64,000 nucleotides of DNA from Mariniphaga sediminis (GCF_003573545.1 NZ_QWET01000003.1:1-64000), one strand, 5' to 3'. Shown: positions 17,170 to 26,169, counted from the stretch's first letter. Notes: generated by a model from the letters alone, not told the origin. Program-made: numbers and translations.

Positions 17170-18387
17170 ATGAAAAAACAGGAAACAACAAAGTATTTTA
17201 CGCTGCTGACCCTCTACCTGGCGCAGTCGATTCCCATGAGCTTTTTCTCTACCGTAGTGCCGGTCATTATGCGAATGGAAAATTATTCGCTAGAATCCAT
17301 TGGCTACCTGCAATTGATTAAACTGCCATGGATTATTAAGTTTTTATGGGCGCCGATGGTTGACAGAAATTGCAACAATACAAGGCAGTACCGTCGGTGG
17401 ATACTAGTTTCGGAAACGTTTTATGCCGTGGTCATTTTTTCCATTGGTTTTTTAAACCTCGAAACCGATTTTACCTCGATCATTGTTTTAATGGTGATTG
17501 CTTTTACCGCTTCGGCAACGCACGATATTGCCACCGATGCGTTTGCCATTCTTATTTTGAAGGAACGTGAACGCAGTTTGGGGAACAGTATGCAGTCGGC
17601 AGGCAATTTTATAGGAACCCTCATGGGCAGCGGTGTATTGTTGGTTATTTACCATTATTGGGGTTGGCAATACCTGCTTTTTTCGCTGGCGGCTTTTGTA
17701 CTTGTAGTCCTGATTCCGGTTTCGCTTTACCGCGACCGGGAACAAAAGCAACCCGAACAATCGCGTAAAAATATTTCTCCCCTTGAGTTTGTCTGGTTTT
17801 TCAGGCAGAAAAAAATCGGGGGGCACCTTTTGCTTCTGTTTCTTTTTTATTCAGGCCTTATCGGTATTTTAACGATGGTGAAACCTTACCTGGTTGATTT
17901 GGGTTACAGTGTAAAGGAGATTGGCTTTATTTCCGGTATTTTTGGTACGGCTTGTGGTGCAGCAATGACAGTTCCTGCCGGTATATTTATCCGGAAAGTG
18001 GGTTTGTCCAAAGCTGTTTGGGTTTTTCCTCTCATAAACCTGATGGTAGCCTTTTACTTTTTTGGCCTCACTTTTACGAGCCATACCACTTATCTTATTT
18101 ATATTGCCGTGGCATTGCTTTGGAGCGCTTACGCCATGTCGTCGGTGTTTGTTTATACGCTGGCCATGAAAATTGTGCGGAAAGGCCGCGAAGGGACCGA
18201 TTTCACCCTTCAGATTGTAATCACTCACCTGAGCAGCCTCATTATTGCGGTGATGAGTGGTAAAATAGCCGATGCTGTGACGTACCGGGGACTTTTTGTC
18301 CTCGAAATCGGCATGGGACTTTTGTTAATTATACTGATTCCGTTTATATTTAAAAACCATTTTTACAAGAGCTATGCAGATTCCTGA
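17170..18387 (+). CDS. MFS permease of the AmpG / RhtX-FptX-like type
   Basis: This 405-residue protein has about 12 hydrophobic helices and the AmpG-related signatures LYLAQSIPMSFF, KLPWIIKFLWAPMVD and ATHDIATDAFAI. Relatives include muropeptide permease AmpG and the siderophore importers RhtX/FptX, which work together with a TonB-dependent receptor. Here the gene starts six bases after a TonB-dependent receptor and its end overlaps hemN by 14 bases, so import of a haem precursor or chelate across the inner membrane is a reasonable inference. The substrate cannot be read from sequence alone. Confidence 0.8.
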   Translation: MKKQETTKYFTLLTLYLAQSIPMSFFSTVVPVIMRMENYSLESIGYLQLIKLPWIIKFLWAPMVDRNCNNTRQYRRWILVSETFYAVVIFSIGFLNLETDFTSIIVLMVIAFTASATHDIATDAFAILILKERERSLGNSMQSAGNFIGTLMGSGVLLVIYHYWGWQYLLFSLAAFVLVVLIPVSLYRDREQKQPEQSRKNISPLEFVWFFRQKKIGGHLLLLFLFYSGLIGILTMVKPYLVDLGYSVKEIGFISGIFGTACGAAMTVPAGIFIRKVGLSKAVWVFPLINLMVAFYFFGLTFTSHTTYLIYIAVALLWSAYAMSSVFVYTLAMKIVRKGREGTDFTLQIVITHLSSLIIAVMSGKIADAVTYRGLFVLEIGMGLLLIILIPFIFKNHFYKSYADS

Positions 18388-19753
18388 AAATTTGATTCAA
18401 AAATATAACATCCCTGTTCCGCGGTACACCAGCTATCCGCCGGCCAATTTTTTTTATGAAAATTTTGGAGCAGACGATTATGTGAAGGCCATAGAAGCGT
18501 CGAACAGCGAGTGGCCCGAAAATATTTCCCTTTACATTCATATTCCGTTTTGTTCCAAGTTATGTCACTTTTGCGGTTGTAATACGCAGTTTACCCGCGA
18601 TAAAGAGAAAATGGGCCGTTATGTGGAAGCGGTGAAAAAAGAAATCCGGATGGTGAAGCGGTTGCTTGATCCGTCGCGAAAAGTCTCCCAGGTGCACTGG
18701 GGAGGAGGTACGCCCAACACATTACCGGTTGAGATGATTCGTGGAATAATGGATGTCATTCACGAAAACTTTTCTTTTATCAAACGGCCCGAGATTGCCA
18801 TCGAATGCCACCCGGCCATGCTCAATGAGAATTATACCGGTCAGCTGGTATTGGCCGGATTTAACAGGTTCAGCCTTGGGATTCAGGATTTCAGACAGGA
18901 GGTGCTCGACAACGTAAACCGTGATGCACCTAAAAGGCCGGTAAAAGAAATTGTAAGTTGGATACGAAGTTTTGAAAATACCAGTGTGAACCTCGATTTT
19001 ATTTACGGGTTACCGTTTCAGGATGAAAGAACGTTTTCAGAAACCATTGAAAAGGCTTTGGAGATTTCACCCGACCGGCTGGTTACTTTCTCGTATGCGC
19101 ACGTGCCCTGGATTAAGAAAGCACAAAAAATTCTTGAAAAACGCGGGCTTCCCGAAGCAGATGAAAAGCTGACAATGTTTGAAGCCGGCTTCAAAATTCT
19201 GACCGAAAACGGGTATACTCCCATTGGGCTCGACCATTTTGCAAAAGATACTGATGAGTTAAGTATTGCTTTGAAGAACCGGAAGCTGCACCGTAACTTC
19301 CAGGGATACTGTACCCGGGAAACCACCGGCCAGGTTTATGCTTTTGGCTCCACCGGAATCAGTCAGCTCGAAAGTGTATATGCCCAGAATGAAAAGAAAC
19401 CCGACAATTATGTGGAATTGATTAACCAGGGAAAGTTTACAGTTGAAAAAGGATATCATCTGAACAGATCCGAAAAAGTTATACGGCACGTAATTACCGA
19501 AATCATGTGCAATGAGTTTGTTTCGTTTGAAGAAACCGCTGCACATTTCAGCATTTCAACAGAGGAAGTAAAAAAAGCACTGAATTTTGATAAATCCCAG
19601 TTCAGTGGCTTTGTGGCCGACGGTTTGCTGGAAATAGAGGGTGATCACAATTTCAAGGTTTCCGGTAGCGGCCGGTTTTTTATCCGCAACATTGCCGCCC
19701 GTTTCGATCCGAACCTGAATAAAACGAACAAACAGTTTTCAAAAGCGTTGTAA
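18374..19753 (+). CDS. hemN: oxygen-independent coproporphyrinogen III dehydrogenase HemN
   Basis: A 459-residue radical SAM enzyme. It has the HemN-specific N-terminus PRYTSYPPANFF, the cluster motif IPFCSKLCHFCGCN (CX3CX2C plus the adjacent Cys), the GGGTPN loop and the HemN C-terminal domain with RFFIRNIAARFD. These features separate true HemN from the haem chaperone HemW. It converts coproporphyrinogen III to protoporphyrinogen IX anaerobically in the cytoplasm. The ATG lies inside the end of the permease gene (14-base overlap), consistent with translational coupling, and hemG follows after 12 bases. Confidence 0.96.
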   Translation: MQIPENLIQKYNIPVPRYTSYPPANFFYENFGADDYVKAIEASNSEWPENISLYIHIPFCSKLCHFCGCNTQFTRDKEKMGRYVEAVKKEIRMVKRLLDPSRKVSQVHWGGGTPNTLPVEMIRGIMDVIHENFSFIKRPEIAIECHPAMLNENYTGQLVLAGFNRFSLGIQDFRQEVLDNVNRDAPKRPVKEIVSWIRSFENTSVNLDFIYGLPFQDERTFSETIEKALEISPDRLVTFSYAHVPWIKKAQKILEKRGLPEADEKLTMFEAGFKILTENGYTPIGLDHFAKDTDELSIALKNRKLHRNFQGYCTRETTGQVYAFGSTGISQLESVYAQNEKKPDNYVELINQGKFTVEKGYHLNRSEKVIRHVITEIMCNEFVSFEETAAHFSISTEEVKKALNFDKSQFSGFVADGLLEIEGDHNFKVSGSGRFFIRNIAARFDPNLNKTNKQFSKAL

Positions 19754-19765
19754 GCAAAATGAATA

Positions 19766-21130
19766 ATGGAAAAGGAAGCAAAAATAAAAGTGGCCATTGT
19801 AGGTGCCGGTCTGACAGGACTCACCACAGCATTTTACCTGCGTAAAGCCGGGATCGATTTCCGGGTTTTTGAAAAAGCCGGACGACCCGGGGGGGTTATT
19901 CAAACACACAGGGAGAACGGTTTTACTTTTGAAGCAGGCCCAAACTCCGGTGTTTTGTCAAGACCGGAAGTAGCAGAGTTGCTCGAAGACCTGAAAGACG
20001 ACTGTACCCTTGAAACAGCTGACGAAGCAGCCAAAGCCCGCTGGATTTGGAAAAAAAACAGGTGGGTGCCGCTTCCATCAGGCCTTGCTTCAGGAATTTC
20101 AACGCCGTTGTTTTCTTTTCCCGATAAACTGCGCCTGCTGGGAGAACCTTTTCGTAAAAAAGGCGACAACCCTGACGAATCGCTGGCTCAGCTCGTTTTG
20201 CGTCGGATGGGGAAAAGCTTTCTCGATTATGCCATCGACCCGTTTATTCTCGGTATTTATTCGGGCGATCCCGCCCGGCTGGTTACCCGGTATGCTTTTC
20301 CGAAGCTTTACAGGCTGGAGCAGGATTATGGCAGCTTTATAGGCGGTTCGGTTAAAAAGGCAAAGGAACCCAAAACCGACCGCGATAAAAAAGCTACCAA
20401 AGCCATTTTTTCTATTGAAGGTGGATTGGGCAATCTGATCCATGCTTTGGTGAAAAATATAGGGGAAGAAAAAATTCAGTTGAATTGCAACACGATTTCC
20501 TTTGGGAAAAAAGACAATGGATTTTTTTCCAATCAGGGAGACGAAGCGTTTACCCACGTGGTTTCCACTACGGGCAGTTATGCACTGGAAAGTTTATTCC
20601 CGTTTCTTGAAAAAGAGAAACTGCATGCGGTTACAAAAATGGAATACTCCAGAGTGGTGCAGGTTTCGCTTGGCTTTAAAAAATGGGAAGGGAATGAACT
20701 CAGGGCATTTGGCGGGTTGGTACCCTTTATTGAGCAGCGGCGTATTTTGGGTGCGTTGTTTCTTTCATCTTTTCTGAAAAACAAAGCCCCGGAAGGAGGC
20801 GCTTTGCTCTCTGTGTTTCTTGGCGGTGTTCGCAGGCCCGAAATAATAGATCTGTCCGATGAAGAAATTGCTCACATCGTGGAAGAAGAACTGACAGAAA
20901 TGTTTCAGCTAAATACATTTAAACCGGAACTCCTTAAAATTTTCCGCTACAGCCATGCCATTCCTCAGTATGGTTTTGAATCCCATGAAAAGATGGAAAC
21001 CATTGCACAGCTGGAAAGTGAGCACCCCGGGTTGGTGCTGGCAGGGAACATCCGCGACGGAATCGGTATTGCAGATCGTATAAACCAGGGGAAAACGGTA
21101 GCTTCCCAACTTATAAATTCCGGAAAATGA
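19766..21130 (+). CDS. hemG: protoporphyrinogen oxidase (FAD-dependent, HemY type)
   Basis: The 454-residue flavoprotein starts with a Rossmann FAD motif (VAIVGAGLTGLTTAFYLRKAG, written in parts: GAGLTGL then FEKAGRPGG). It contains the PPOX features YAIDPFILGIYSGDPARLV and a C-terminal FAD-contacting GNIRDGIGIADRINQG. It oxidises protoporphyrinogen IX to protoporphyrin IX. HemY-type enzymes are usually oxygen-using, which is notable beside an oxygen-independent HemN. Bacteroidota annotations commonly use the symbol hemG. The stop overlaps the hemH start by four bases (ATGA). Confidence 0.93.
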   Translation: MEKEAKIKVAIVGAGLTGLTTAFYLRKAGIDFRVFEKAGRPGGVIQTHRENGFTFEAGPNSGVLSRPEVAELLEDLKDDCTLETADEAAKARWIWKKNRWVPLPSGLASGISTPLFSFPDKLRLLGEPFRKKGDNPDESLAQLVLRRMGKSFLDYAIDPFILGIYSGDPARLVTRYAFPKLYRLEQDYGSFIGGSVKKAKEPKTDRDKKATKAIFSIEGGLGNLIHALVKNIGEEKIQLNCNTISFGKKDNGFFSNQGDEAFTHVVSTTGSYALESLFPFLEKEKLHAVTKMEYSRVVQVSLGFKKWEGNELRAFGGLVPFIEQRRILGALFLSSFLKNKAPEGGALLSVFLGGVRRPEIIDLSDEEIAHIVEEELTEMFQLNTFKPELLKIFRYSHAIPQYGFESHEKMETIAQLESEHPGLVLAGNIRDGIGIADRINQGKTVASQLINSGK

Positions 21131-22146
21131 AAAACGATAAAACGGCAGTCCTGCTGATGAATGTGGGCAGCCCCAACGAGCCCAAAATTGGATCTGTTTG
21201 GAGATATCTTACCGAGTTTCTGAACGATAAACGGGTTATCGACCTTCCTTTTTTGCTTCGTAAATTTCTTGTGAATTGTATCATTATCCCGTTCAGGGTG
21301 CGGAACTCGACAAAGTTGTATCAAATGCTTTGGACAGAAAAAGGCTCGCCCCTTATTTTTTATTCCTTTGAAATGAAGGAAAAGCTGCAGGCCAAGCTGG
21401 GGGATAATTACGAGGTTTTTGTGGCAATGCGTTATCAGAATCCTGACTTCCGGAAAGTTATCGGGAACATTAAACAACGCGGGTTTAAAAAGTTGGTATT
21501 GTTTCCGCTTTACCCGCAACATGCCATGTCAACTACAGAAACAACGGTTTTTGCCATTGAAAAGGAGTTAAAACAGCAAAAGGCAACTATTGATCTGAAG
21601 GTAGTCGGGCAGTTTTACGACAATCCGCAGTTCATTAAAGCTTTTGCCGAACAGGGCCGGAAATACGACCTCTCAAAATTCGACTACGTGGTTTTCTCTT
21701 ATCATGGTCTTCCCAACAGGCACCTGGAAAAAGCCCACCCGAACATCGATCCCGAAACCTGTTCCTGTGAGGTTTCCGTTCCGTCATACGGGAAACAGTG
21801 TTACCGGGCATCCTGCTACGCTACTACAAGACTGCTGGCAAAGGAGCTGGGATTGGAAGCGGGACAGTATTCCGTTGCATTCCAGTCGCGGCTCGACAAA
21901 AACTGGATGGAACCGTTTACGGATAAGGTGCTGATTGAAAAGTTGAAAGAAGGAAAGAAGCGAATTCTGGTTTTTGCCCCTGCTTTTGTGACGGACTGCC
22001 TGGAAACCATCATCGAAATTGGCGATGAGTACCGGGAGATATTCCTGGAACAAGGAGGGATGGATTTGCAACTGGTTGAAAGTTTAAACGCTGAGGATTC
22101 GTGGATTGAGGCTATGGACGGCCTGATAAAACATGTGGCTTTTTAG
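21127..22146 (+). CDS. hemH: ferrochelatase HemH
   Basis: A 339-residue ferrochelatase with the N-terminal LLMNVGSPNEP, the active-site His segment FSYHGLPNRHL and the C-terminal acidic active-site segment FVTDCLETIIEI. It inserts ferrous iron into protoporphyrin IX. A cluster of cysteines (CSCEVSV, CYRASCYAT) occurs at the position where that segment is found in many Bacteroidota homologues. It is translationally coupled to hemG by an ATGA overlap and is the last gene of the permease-hemN-hemG-hemH run. No early haem genes are nearby. Confidence 0.96.
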   Translation: MKNDKTAVLLMNVGSPNEPKIGSVWRYLTEFLNDKRVIDLPFLLRKFLVNCIIIPFRVRNSTKLYQMLWTEKGSPLIFYSFEMKEKLQAKLGDNYEVFVAMRYQNPDFRKVIGNIKQRGFKKLVLFPLYPQHAMSTTETTVFAIEKELKQQKATIDLKVVGQFYDNPQFIKAFAEQGRKYDLSKFDYVVFSYHGLPNRHLEKAHPNIDPETCSCEVSVPSYGKQCYRASCYATTRLLAKELGLEAGQYSVAFQSRLDKNWMEPFTDKVLIEKLKEGKKRILVFAPAFVTDCLETIIEIGDEYREIFLEQGGMDLQLVESLNAEDSWIEAMDGLIKHVAF

Positions 22147-22247
22147 ATGGGACAGGAGTGAAATTCCGTTGCTTGTCTAAATAATCATTATAATAAGCAC
22201 AAAAAGATATTTTTTTGCTATTATATGTTTTCAGGAAGTAGATTTTT

Positions 22248-22264
22248 TTTGCTATGTTAGCAAA
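22248..22264. promoter_or_regulatory. palindromic operator candidate upstream of the Crp/Fnr gene
   Basis: TTTGCTA and TAGCAAA form perfect 7-bp arms around TGT, 50 bases before the ATG at 22315. A direct half copy (TTTTTTGCTATTATATG) lies about 35 bases upstream. The location suggests autoregulation, but the motif is not a canonical FNR or CRP box. Confidence 0.4.
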
Positions 22265-22314
22265 GTGATTTCTGAAGGTGAGTAAATTGTATTTTAAAAT
22301 ACTTTTACAGTGTA

Positions 22315-23082
22315 ATGGCAGATGATATTCATTTAAAAGGCGTTGATTTTAACTGCCTCCATTGTGAGAAGCAGCATAACGACTGTGAGAAAACATTGGA
22401 CTGCTGCTGTAAAAACTGTTTTAATGACGGTAGTACCAATCTTTTGAAATCACTGGACTACAAAGAACTGGATTTCCTGGTGGACGGGAAGCAACAAATA
22501 ATCTACAAACCGGGTGAAACCATCATCAAGCAAAATACTTCTTCTACCTATGTGGTTTGCATTCGTAAAGGTCTTGCCAAAGTATATGTTGAAGGAGTAA
22601 AGGGAAAATCATTGGTTGTGAGGCTCATTGGTCAGCATGATTTTGTTACCGGCGGCGATCTTTTTAACGGGAACGTTCAGAAATTCACTATTTCGGCGGT
22701 TACAGAGGTTCACTGCTGCCTGATCAGCGCATCGAAACTTTCACAACTTTTTTCAGAAAACAACCGCTTTGCCGTGGAGCTGCTGCGGCACCACACGAAA
22801 CAGAATAACGACCTGCTGAACAAGCTGGTAGTCCTTACGCAGAAATATATGCCGGGCCGGGTTGCAGATACACTTCTCTACCTGAAAAACCACGTTTTTT
22901 GCGTCAATCCGTTTTCGGTTCCGCTAACCCGGCAGGATTTGGCTGATATGTCGAATATGACCAAAGAAAGTTTGGTGAGAATACTTCAGCAGTTTAAATC
23001 TTCCGGATTAATCAAAACACAGGGAAGTACCTTCGAAATACTGGATGAGAACGGCCTTCAGGAAATAAGCAGAAACGGCTGA
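22315..23082 (+). CDS. Crp/Fnr-family regulator with Cys-rich N-terminus
   Basis: The 255-residue protein has a cyclic-nucleotide-binding-like beta roll at about residues 55-170 (KPGETIIKQ, VRLIGQHDFVTGG) and a C-terminal winged helix at about 180-245 (PLTRQDLADMSNMTKESLVRILQQF). The first 35 residues hold seven cysteines (positions 14, 17, 24, 30, 31, 32 and 35). FNR proteins use N-terminal cysteines to bind an oxygen-sensitive 4Fe-4S cluster, so a redox or NO sensing role is likely, although the spacing differs from E. coli FNR. The gene lies between the haem operon and the cytochrome cluster, which it may control. FNR-like dyads lie just downstream. Confidence 0.88.
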   Translation: MADDIHLKGVDFNCLHCEKQHNDCEKTLDCCCKNCFNDGSTNLLKSLDYKELDFLVDGKQQIIYKPGETIIKQNTSSTYVVCIRKGLAKVYVEGVKGKSLVVRLIGQHDFVTGGDLFNGNVQKFTISAVTEVHCCLISASKLSQLFSENNRFAVELLRHHTKQNNDLLNKLVVLTQKYMPGRVADTLLYLKNHVFCVNPFSVPLTRQDLADMSNMTKESLVRILQQFKSSGLIKTQGSTFEILDENGLQEISRNG

Positions 23083-23098
23083 TTGATATATGTCAATC
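23081..23098. promoter_or_regulatory. FNR/CRP-like binding site
   Basis: GATTGA and TCAATC form a perfect dyad around TATATG. This gives the TTGA-N6-TCAA half-site arrangement of FNR-type boxes. It overlaps the regulator's stop codon and lies about 160 bases upstream of the first cytochrome gene. Confidence 0.5.
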
Positions 23099-23132
23099 TT
23101 CTGATTGTTCCAGATCACTTTTCATAAAAATT

Positions 23133-23166
23133 TATATCAATTACAACTCATTGATATATCATCAAT
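23133..23166. promoter_or_regulatory. overlapping dyads upstream of the cytochrome cluster
   Basis: TATATCAAT at 23133-23141 is mirrored perfectly by ATTGATATA at 23150-23158. ATTGAT at 23150-23155 is also mirrored by ATCAAT at 23161-23166. The shared TTGAT/ATCAA half-sites resemble FNR boxes with variant spacing. They could bind the Cys-rich Crp/Fnr protein and control the cytochrome genes. Confidence 0.4.
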
Positions 23167-23259
23167 TACACTCCAGTTTCAAACGGTTTCCATTGTATTT
23201 TTACGACATGAAGTTTTTAGTAATTAATTAGAATTATAAACAACTAAACTGGTCATGTT

Positions 23260-24342
23260 ATGAAATATGTATCTTTTTTAAAACTGTTATGTTTTTGCGT
23301 CGTGTGTGCATTTCTTGCCACATCGTGTGTGAAAGAAGGACCAATGGGACCTGCGGGAGCCGACGGTGAAGATGGTCAGGATGGTATGAATGGTGTGGAC
23401 GGGAATGTTTCCTGTCTGGCGTGCCACAATAGTGATAATATAGAGTCCATTCAGGGGCAGTTTGCCATGTCGGGGCATTATGCCGGTGAAGCAGCAGTTG
23501 CTTATGCTGGTGCACAGGCAAGATGCGCTCCCTGTCACTCTCACGAACAATTTGTTCAATATGCTGAGTTGGGTGGAGTGGCTGGTGATATTTCGAGCCC
23601 GAGTGCATGGAAATGCAATACCTGTCATGGGTTGCATGAAACATTTGAAACGACCGACTATGCCCTGAGGCTAAATGAACCGGTAGTTGCACAGTTTGAT
23701 AAATCAACCGTTTTGGACATGAAGGGGAACAGTAACCTTTGTGCCAATTGTCATCAAACCAGAACTCCTTCTCCGGTAGATGAAGAACAAAAAGCCAGAG
23801 ACGGAAGTGTTATTGATGAAGCGGGAAATGGAATGTTTGCCATTACTTCAACCCATTACGGACCACACCACGGGCCACAGTCTAATTTGCTGGCAGGAGT
23901 TGGTTTTGCAGAAATTCAAGGTTCTGTTTCGTATCCTTCTGCCGGAAATTCAGTACACCTGAAAGAAGAGGCTTCCTGTACGGGATGTCACATGGGTGAA
24001 TTTAGCAACGGTGGCGGCGGACACTCCTGGCATCCCAGCCTGGATGCATGCAATACATGCCACGAAACAGCAGATTTTAATTATCGTGGAAGACAAACCG
24101 ATGTGGCAACAAAACTTACTCAACTAAGGGAGAAGCTTATTGAATTTGGAGTTGTGGAAGGAAACGAAGAAGAAGGATTTGAGCCGGTGGTCGGTACTTT
24201 CCCAATGGTTCTGGCACAAGCCTATTTTAACTGGATTGGTTTGGTGGAAGACAGAAGCCTTGGGGTACACAATCCTCATTATACAAATGCCTTGTTGATC
24301 AACACGCTGGAAGCGTTGGATGCATATCAACCAGCTAATTAG
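23260..24342 (+). CDS. hexahaem c-type cytochrome lipoprotein with collagen-like stalk
   Basis: The 360-residue protein has a lipoprotein signal ending LATSC (Cys23). Directly after it come seven to eight Gly-X-Y triplets (GPMGPAGADGEDGQDG, then MNGVDGN). Six CXXCH haem c motifs follow: CLACH, CAPCH, CNTCH, CANCH, CTGCH and CNTCH. The arrangement suggests an outer-membrane-anchored, possibly surface-exposed, electron carrier on a flexible collagen-like stalk. It opens a cytochrome cluster that also holds an outer-membrane barrel and quinol-linked cytochromes. It could be a terminal reductase or an extracellular electron-transfer cytochrome; sequence alone does not decide. Confidence 0.88.
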   Translation: MKYVSFLKLLCFCVVCAFLATSCVKEGPMGPAGADGEDGQDGMNGVDGNVSCLACHNSDNIESIQGQFAMSGHYAGEAAVAYAGAQARCAPCHSHEQFVQYAELGGVAGDISSPSAWKCNTCHGLHETFETTDYALRLNEPVVAQFDKSTVLDMKGNSNLCANCHQTRTPSPVDEEQKARDGSVIDEAGNGMFAITSTHYGPHHGPQSNLLAGVGFAEIQGSVSYPSAGNSVHLKEEASCTGCHMGEFSNGGGGHSWHPSLDACNTCHETADFNYRGRQTDVATKLTQLREKLIEFGVVEGNEEEGFEPVVGTFPMVLAQAYFNWIGLVEDRSLGVHNPHYTNALLINTLEALDAYQPAN

Positions 24343-24409
24343 CAGGTACTGTTATTCAGGCTTTGGTTGCTTTAAAAGTAGCTGGTACAGGAATGAAAAA
24401 TGATACAAG

Positions 24410-24799
24410 ATGAAGATTCAAACTAAAATATTGCTGTTGGTTGTTGTAGCGGTTTTTTTTGCTGTAGGGTGTAAATACGACTGGGTAATTCCCGAAGAAG
24501 TTCCGGATATCGATCCGAATGAAGATGTCATTAAATTCTCGGAACATATCCTGCCTATCTTTACAGACAATAATAACTGTACAGCCTGCCACGACGGGGG
24601 CCAGATTCCCGACTTACGGACTGATAAAGCTTATAATTCGCTGAACAGCGCCAGGTATATTAATAAAACATCGCCCGAAGAAAGCAGAATTTATTCTGTC
24701 CCTCATCCTGATACAGACGGCCATTCGCAAAAAAAATATTCTGCAACGCAGGCTGCATATATTAAGGCATGGATTCAGCAGGGCGCTGAAAATAACTAA
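24410..24799 (+). CDS. monohaem cytochrome c lipoprotein
   Basis: This 129-residue protein has a lipobox ending AVGC (Cys21) and one CXXCH (CTACH) preceded by the phrase KFSEHILPIFTDNN, which is typical of small cytochrome c domains at the cell surface in Bacteroidota and Planctomycetes. A distal Met ligand is not obvious. The C-terminal helix (AAYIKAWIQQGA) matches the end of a class I cytochrome fold. It sits 67 bases after the hexahaem protein and 11 bases before the DUF5777 barrel, and is probably an electron-transfer partner in the envelope. Confidence 0.85.
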   Translation: MKIQTKILLLVVVAVFFAVGCKYDWVIPEEVPDIDPNEDVIKFSEHILPIFTDNNNCTACHDGGQIPDLRTDKAYNSLNSARYINKTSPEESRIYSVPHPDTDGHSQKKYSATQAAYIKAWIQQGAENN

Positions 24800-24810
24800 C
24801 CGCAGATAAA

Positions 24811-25725
24811 ATGGTAAAAATGAAGAATTATATATTGCTCCTTTTACTTTCCATCCTGCCTTTTTCCGGAATTTTTGCACAGGAAGAGCAGGAGAAGGAC
24901 AAGCCGGTGAGGGCGCCTTTTGCAAGTGGATATCTGATTGATAACCAAACGACCATGATTCCAATTAAAGGCACATTGGAATTTGCCATTCAGCATAAAT
25001 TTGGAAGCATTGAAAACGGCATTTCCGATTTTTATGGAATTTATTCTCCCGGCTCAAATATCAGGCTCGGGTTAAATTATGTGCCAATAACCAATTTTCA
25101 GGTGGGTCTCGGTTTGAGCAAAGAAAAAATGTACACCGACCTGAACGCCAAATGGACCATTCTTGAACAAACCCGTGAAAACACCATCCCGGTGGCGGTT
25201 GCGCTATATGGAGTTCTAGCTATTGACGGCAGGAATGAAAGCGCTTTTGGAGAAGGTAAAGTTTGGCACTCGGGAGAAGGAATATCAGAATTTGAAATGG
25301 TTCTTGCCGACCGGTTTTCTTATTTTTCTCAACTGATTGTTGGCCGTAAGTTTAATCACTGGCTTTCGCTTCAAACAGGCGTAAGTTTTACGCATTATAA
25401 CATGGTTGAACGGGAATTTGACCACGATAAAGTCGGATTGCATTTTAACGGACGAATTAATGTTTCACCACAGTCATCCATCATTTTCAATTACGATTTG
25501 CCGCTGAAAATTCAGCAGATTTCTGAGCAACTTGAAGTGCCTAAGCACCACGAACCCAACGTAGCTTTAGGTATTGAGATTGCTACCAGTACGCACGCTT
25601 TCCAAATTTATATGGGAAATTCGGGCGGTATTATTCCGCAAGATGTGATGATGTGGAACTCAAATAGCTTTAGCTGGAAAAATTTAGCATTTGGTTTTAC
25701 GATAACGAGAATTTGGAATTTTTAA
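24811..25725 (+). CDS. DUF5777-family outer-membrane beta-barrel protein
   Basis: A 304-residue protein with a signal peptide (MKNYILLLLLSILPFSGIFA, from the second Met at 24820) and a repeated barrel-strand pattern. Phrases such as RAPFASGYLIDNQTT, FAIQHKFGSIENG and ALGIEIATSTHAFQIYMGNS match the DUF5777 barrel family of Bacteroidota. Members frequently accompany c-type cytochromes and YceI-like proteins. In this cluster it could be the outer-membrane component through or beside which the lipoprotein cytochromes work (inference). Either ATG, 24811 or 24820, is possible. Confidence 0.8.
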   Translation: MVKMKNYILLLLLSILPFSGIFAQEEQEKDKPVRAPFASGYLIDNQTTMIPIKGTLEFAIQHKFGSIENGISDFYGIYSPGSNIRLGLNYVPITNFQVGLGLSKEKMYTDLNAKWTILEQTRENTIPVAVALYGVLAIDGRNESAFGEGKVWHSGEGISEFEMVLADRFSYFSQLIVGRKFNHWLSLQTGVSFTHYNMVEREFDHDKVGLHFNGRINVSPQSSIIFNYDLPLKIQQISEQLEVPKHHEPNVALGIEIATSTHAFQIYMGNSGGIIPQDVMMWNSNSFSWKNLAFGFTITRIWNF

Positions 25726-25746
25726 TTTAACCATAAAAAGAACATC

Positions 25747-26169
25747 ATGAAAAGAAGTAAGATGAATTTTTTAGTATATCCCCTGGTATTCCTGTTCGCA
25801 GGAATACTATTGGCAGCATTTGTATCACCTTCAGTAAATATGTCGAAAGAGTGGGATATTCCGGCAAAATATAAAGAGATGAAAAACCCGCATGCAGGGG
25901 ATAAATCCCTGGAAAGGGTGGGGAAGATGCTTTATGCAAAACACTGTAAATCCTGCCATGGGAACATCGGTCTTGGTGATGGCCCTAAGGCGGCAAGTAT
26001 GGAAACCAAAATGATTCCATTCAACGATGCAGGATTTCAGGGACAAAGCGATGGCGCTATCTATTATCAATCGATTATAGGACGGGATGAAATGCCCAAT
26101 TTCGAGAAAAAAATCCCGGATGAGGAAGACCGCTGGGCGCTTATCAATTTTATAAGGACCTTAAAGTAA
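25747..26169 (+). CDS. monohaem cytochrome c (membrane-anchored or periplasmic)
   Basis: This 140-residue protein has an N-terminal hydrophobic segment (residues about 9-28) and one haem site, CKSCHGNIGLGDGP, followed by a plausible distal Met in RDEMPNFEKKIPDEEDRWALINFIRTLK. This is a complete class I cytochrome c domain like those donating electrons to oxidases or reductases. The gene sits between the barrel gene and the heptahaem cytochrome, and is followed by an intrinsic terminator. Confidence 0.9.
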   Translation: MKRSKMNFLVYPLVFLFAGILLAAFVSPSVNMSKEWDIPAKYKEMKNPHAGDKSLERVGKMLYAKHCKSCHGNIGLGDGPKAASMETKMIPFNDAGFQGQSDGAIYYQSIIGRDEMPNFEKKIPDEEDRWALINFIRTLK

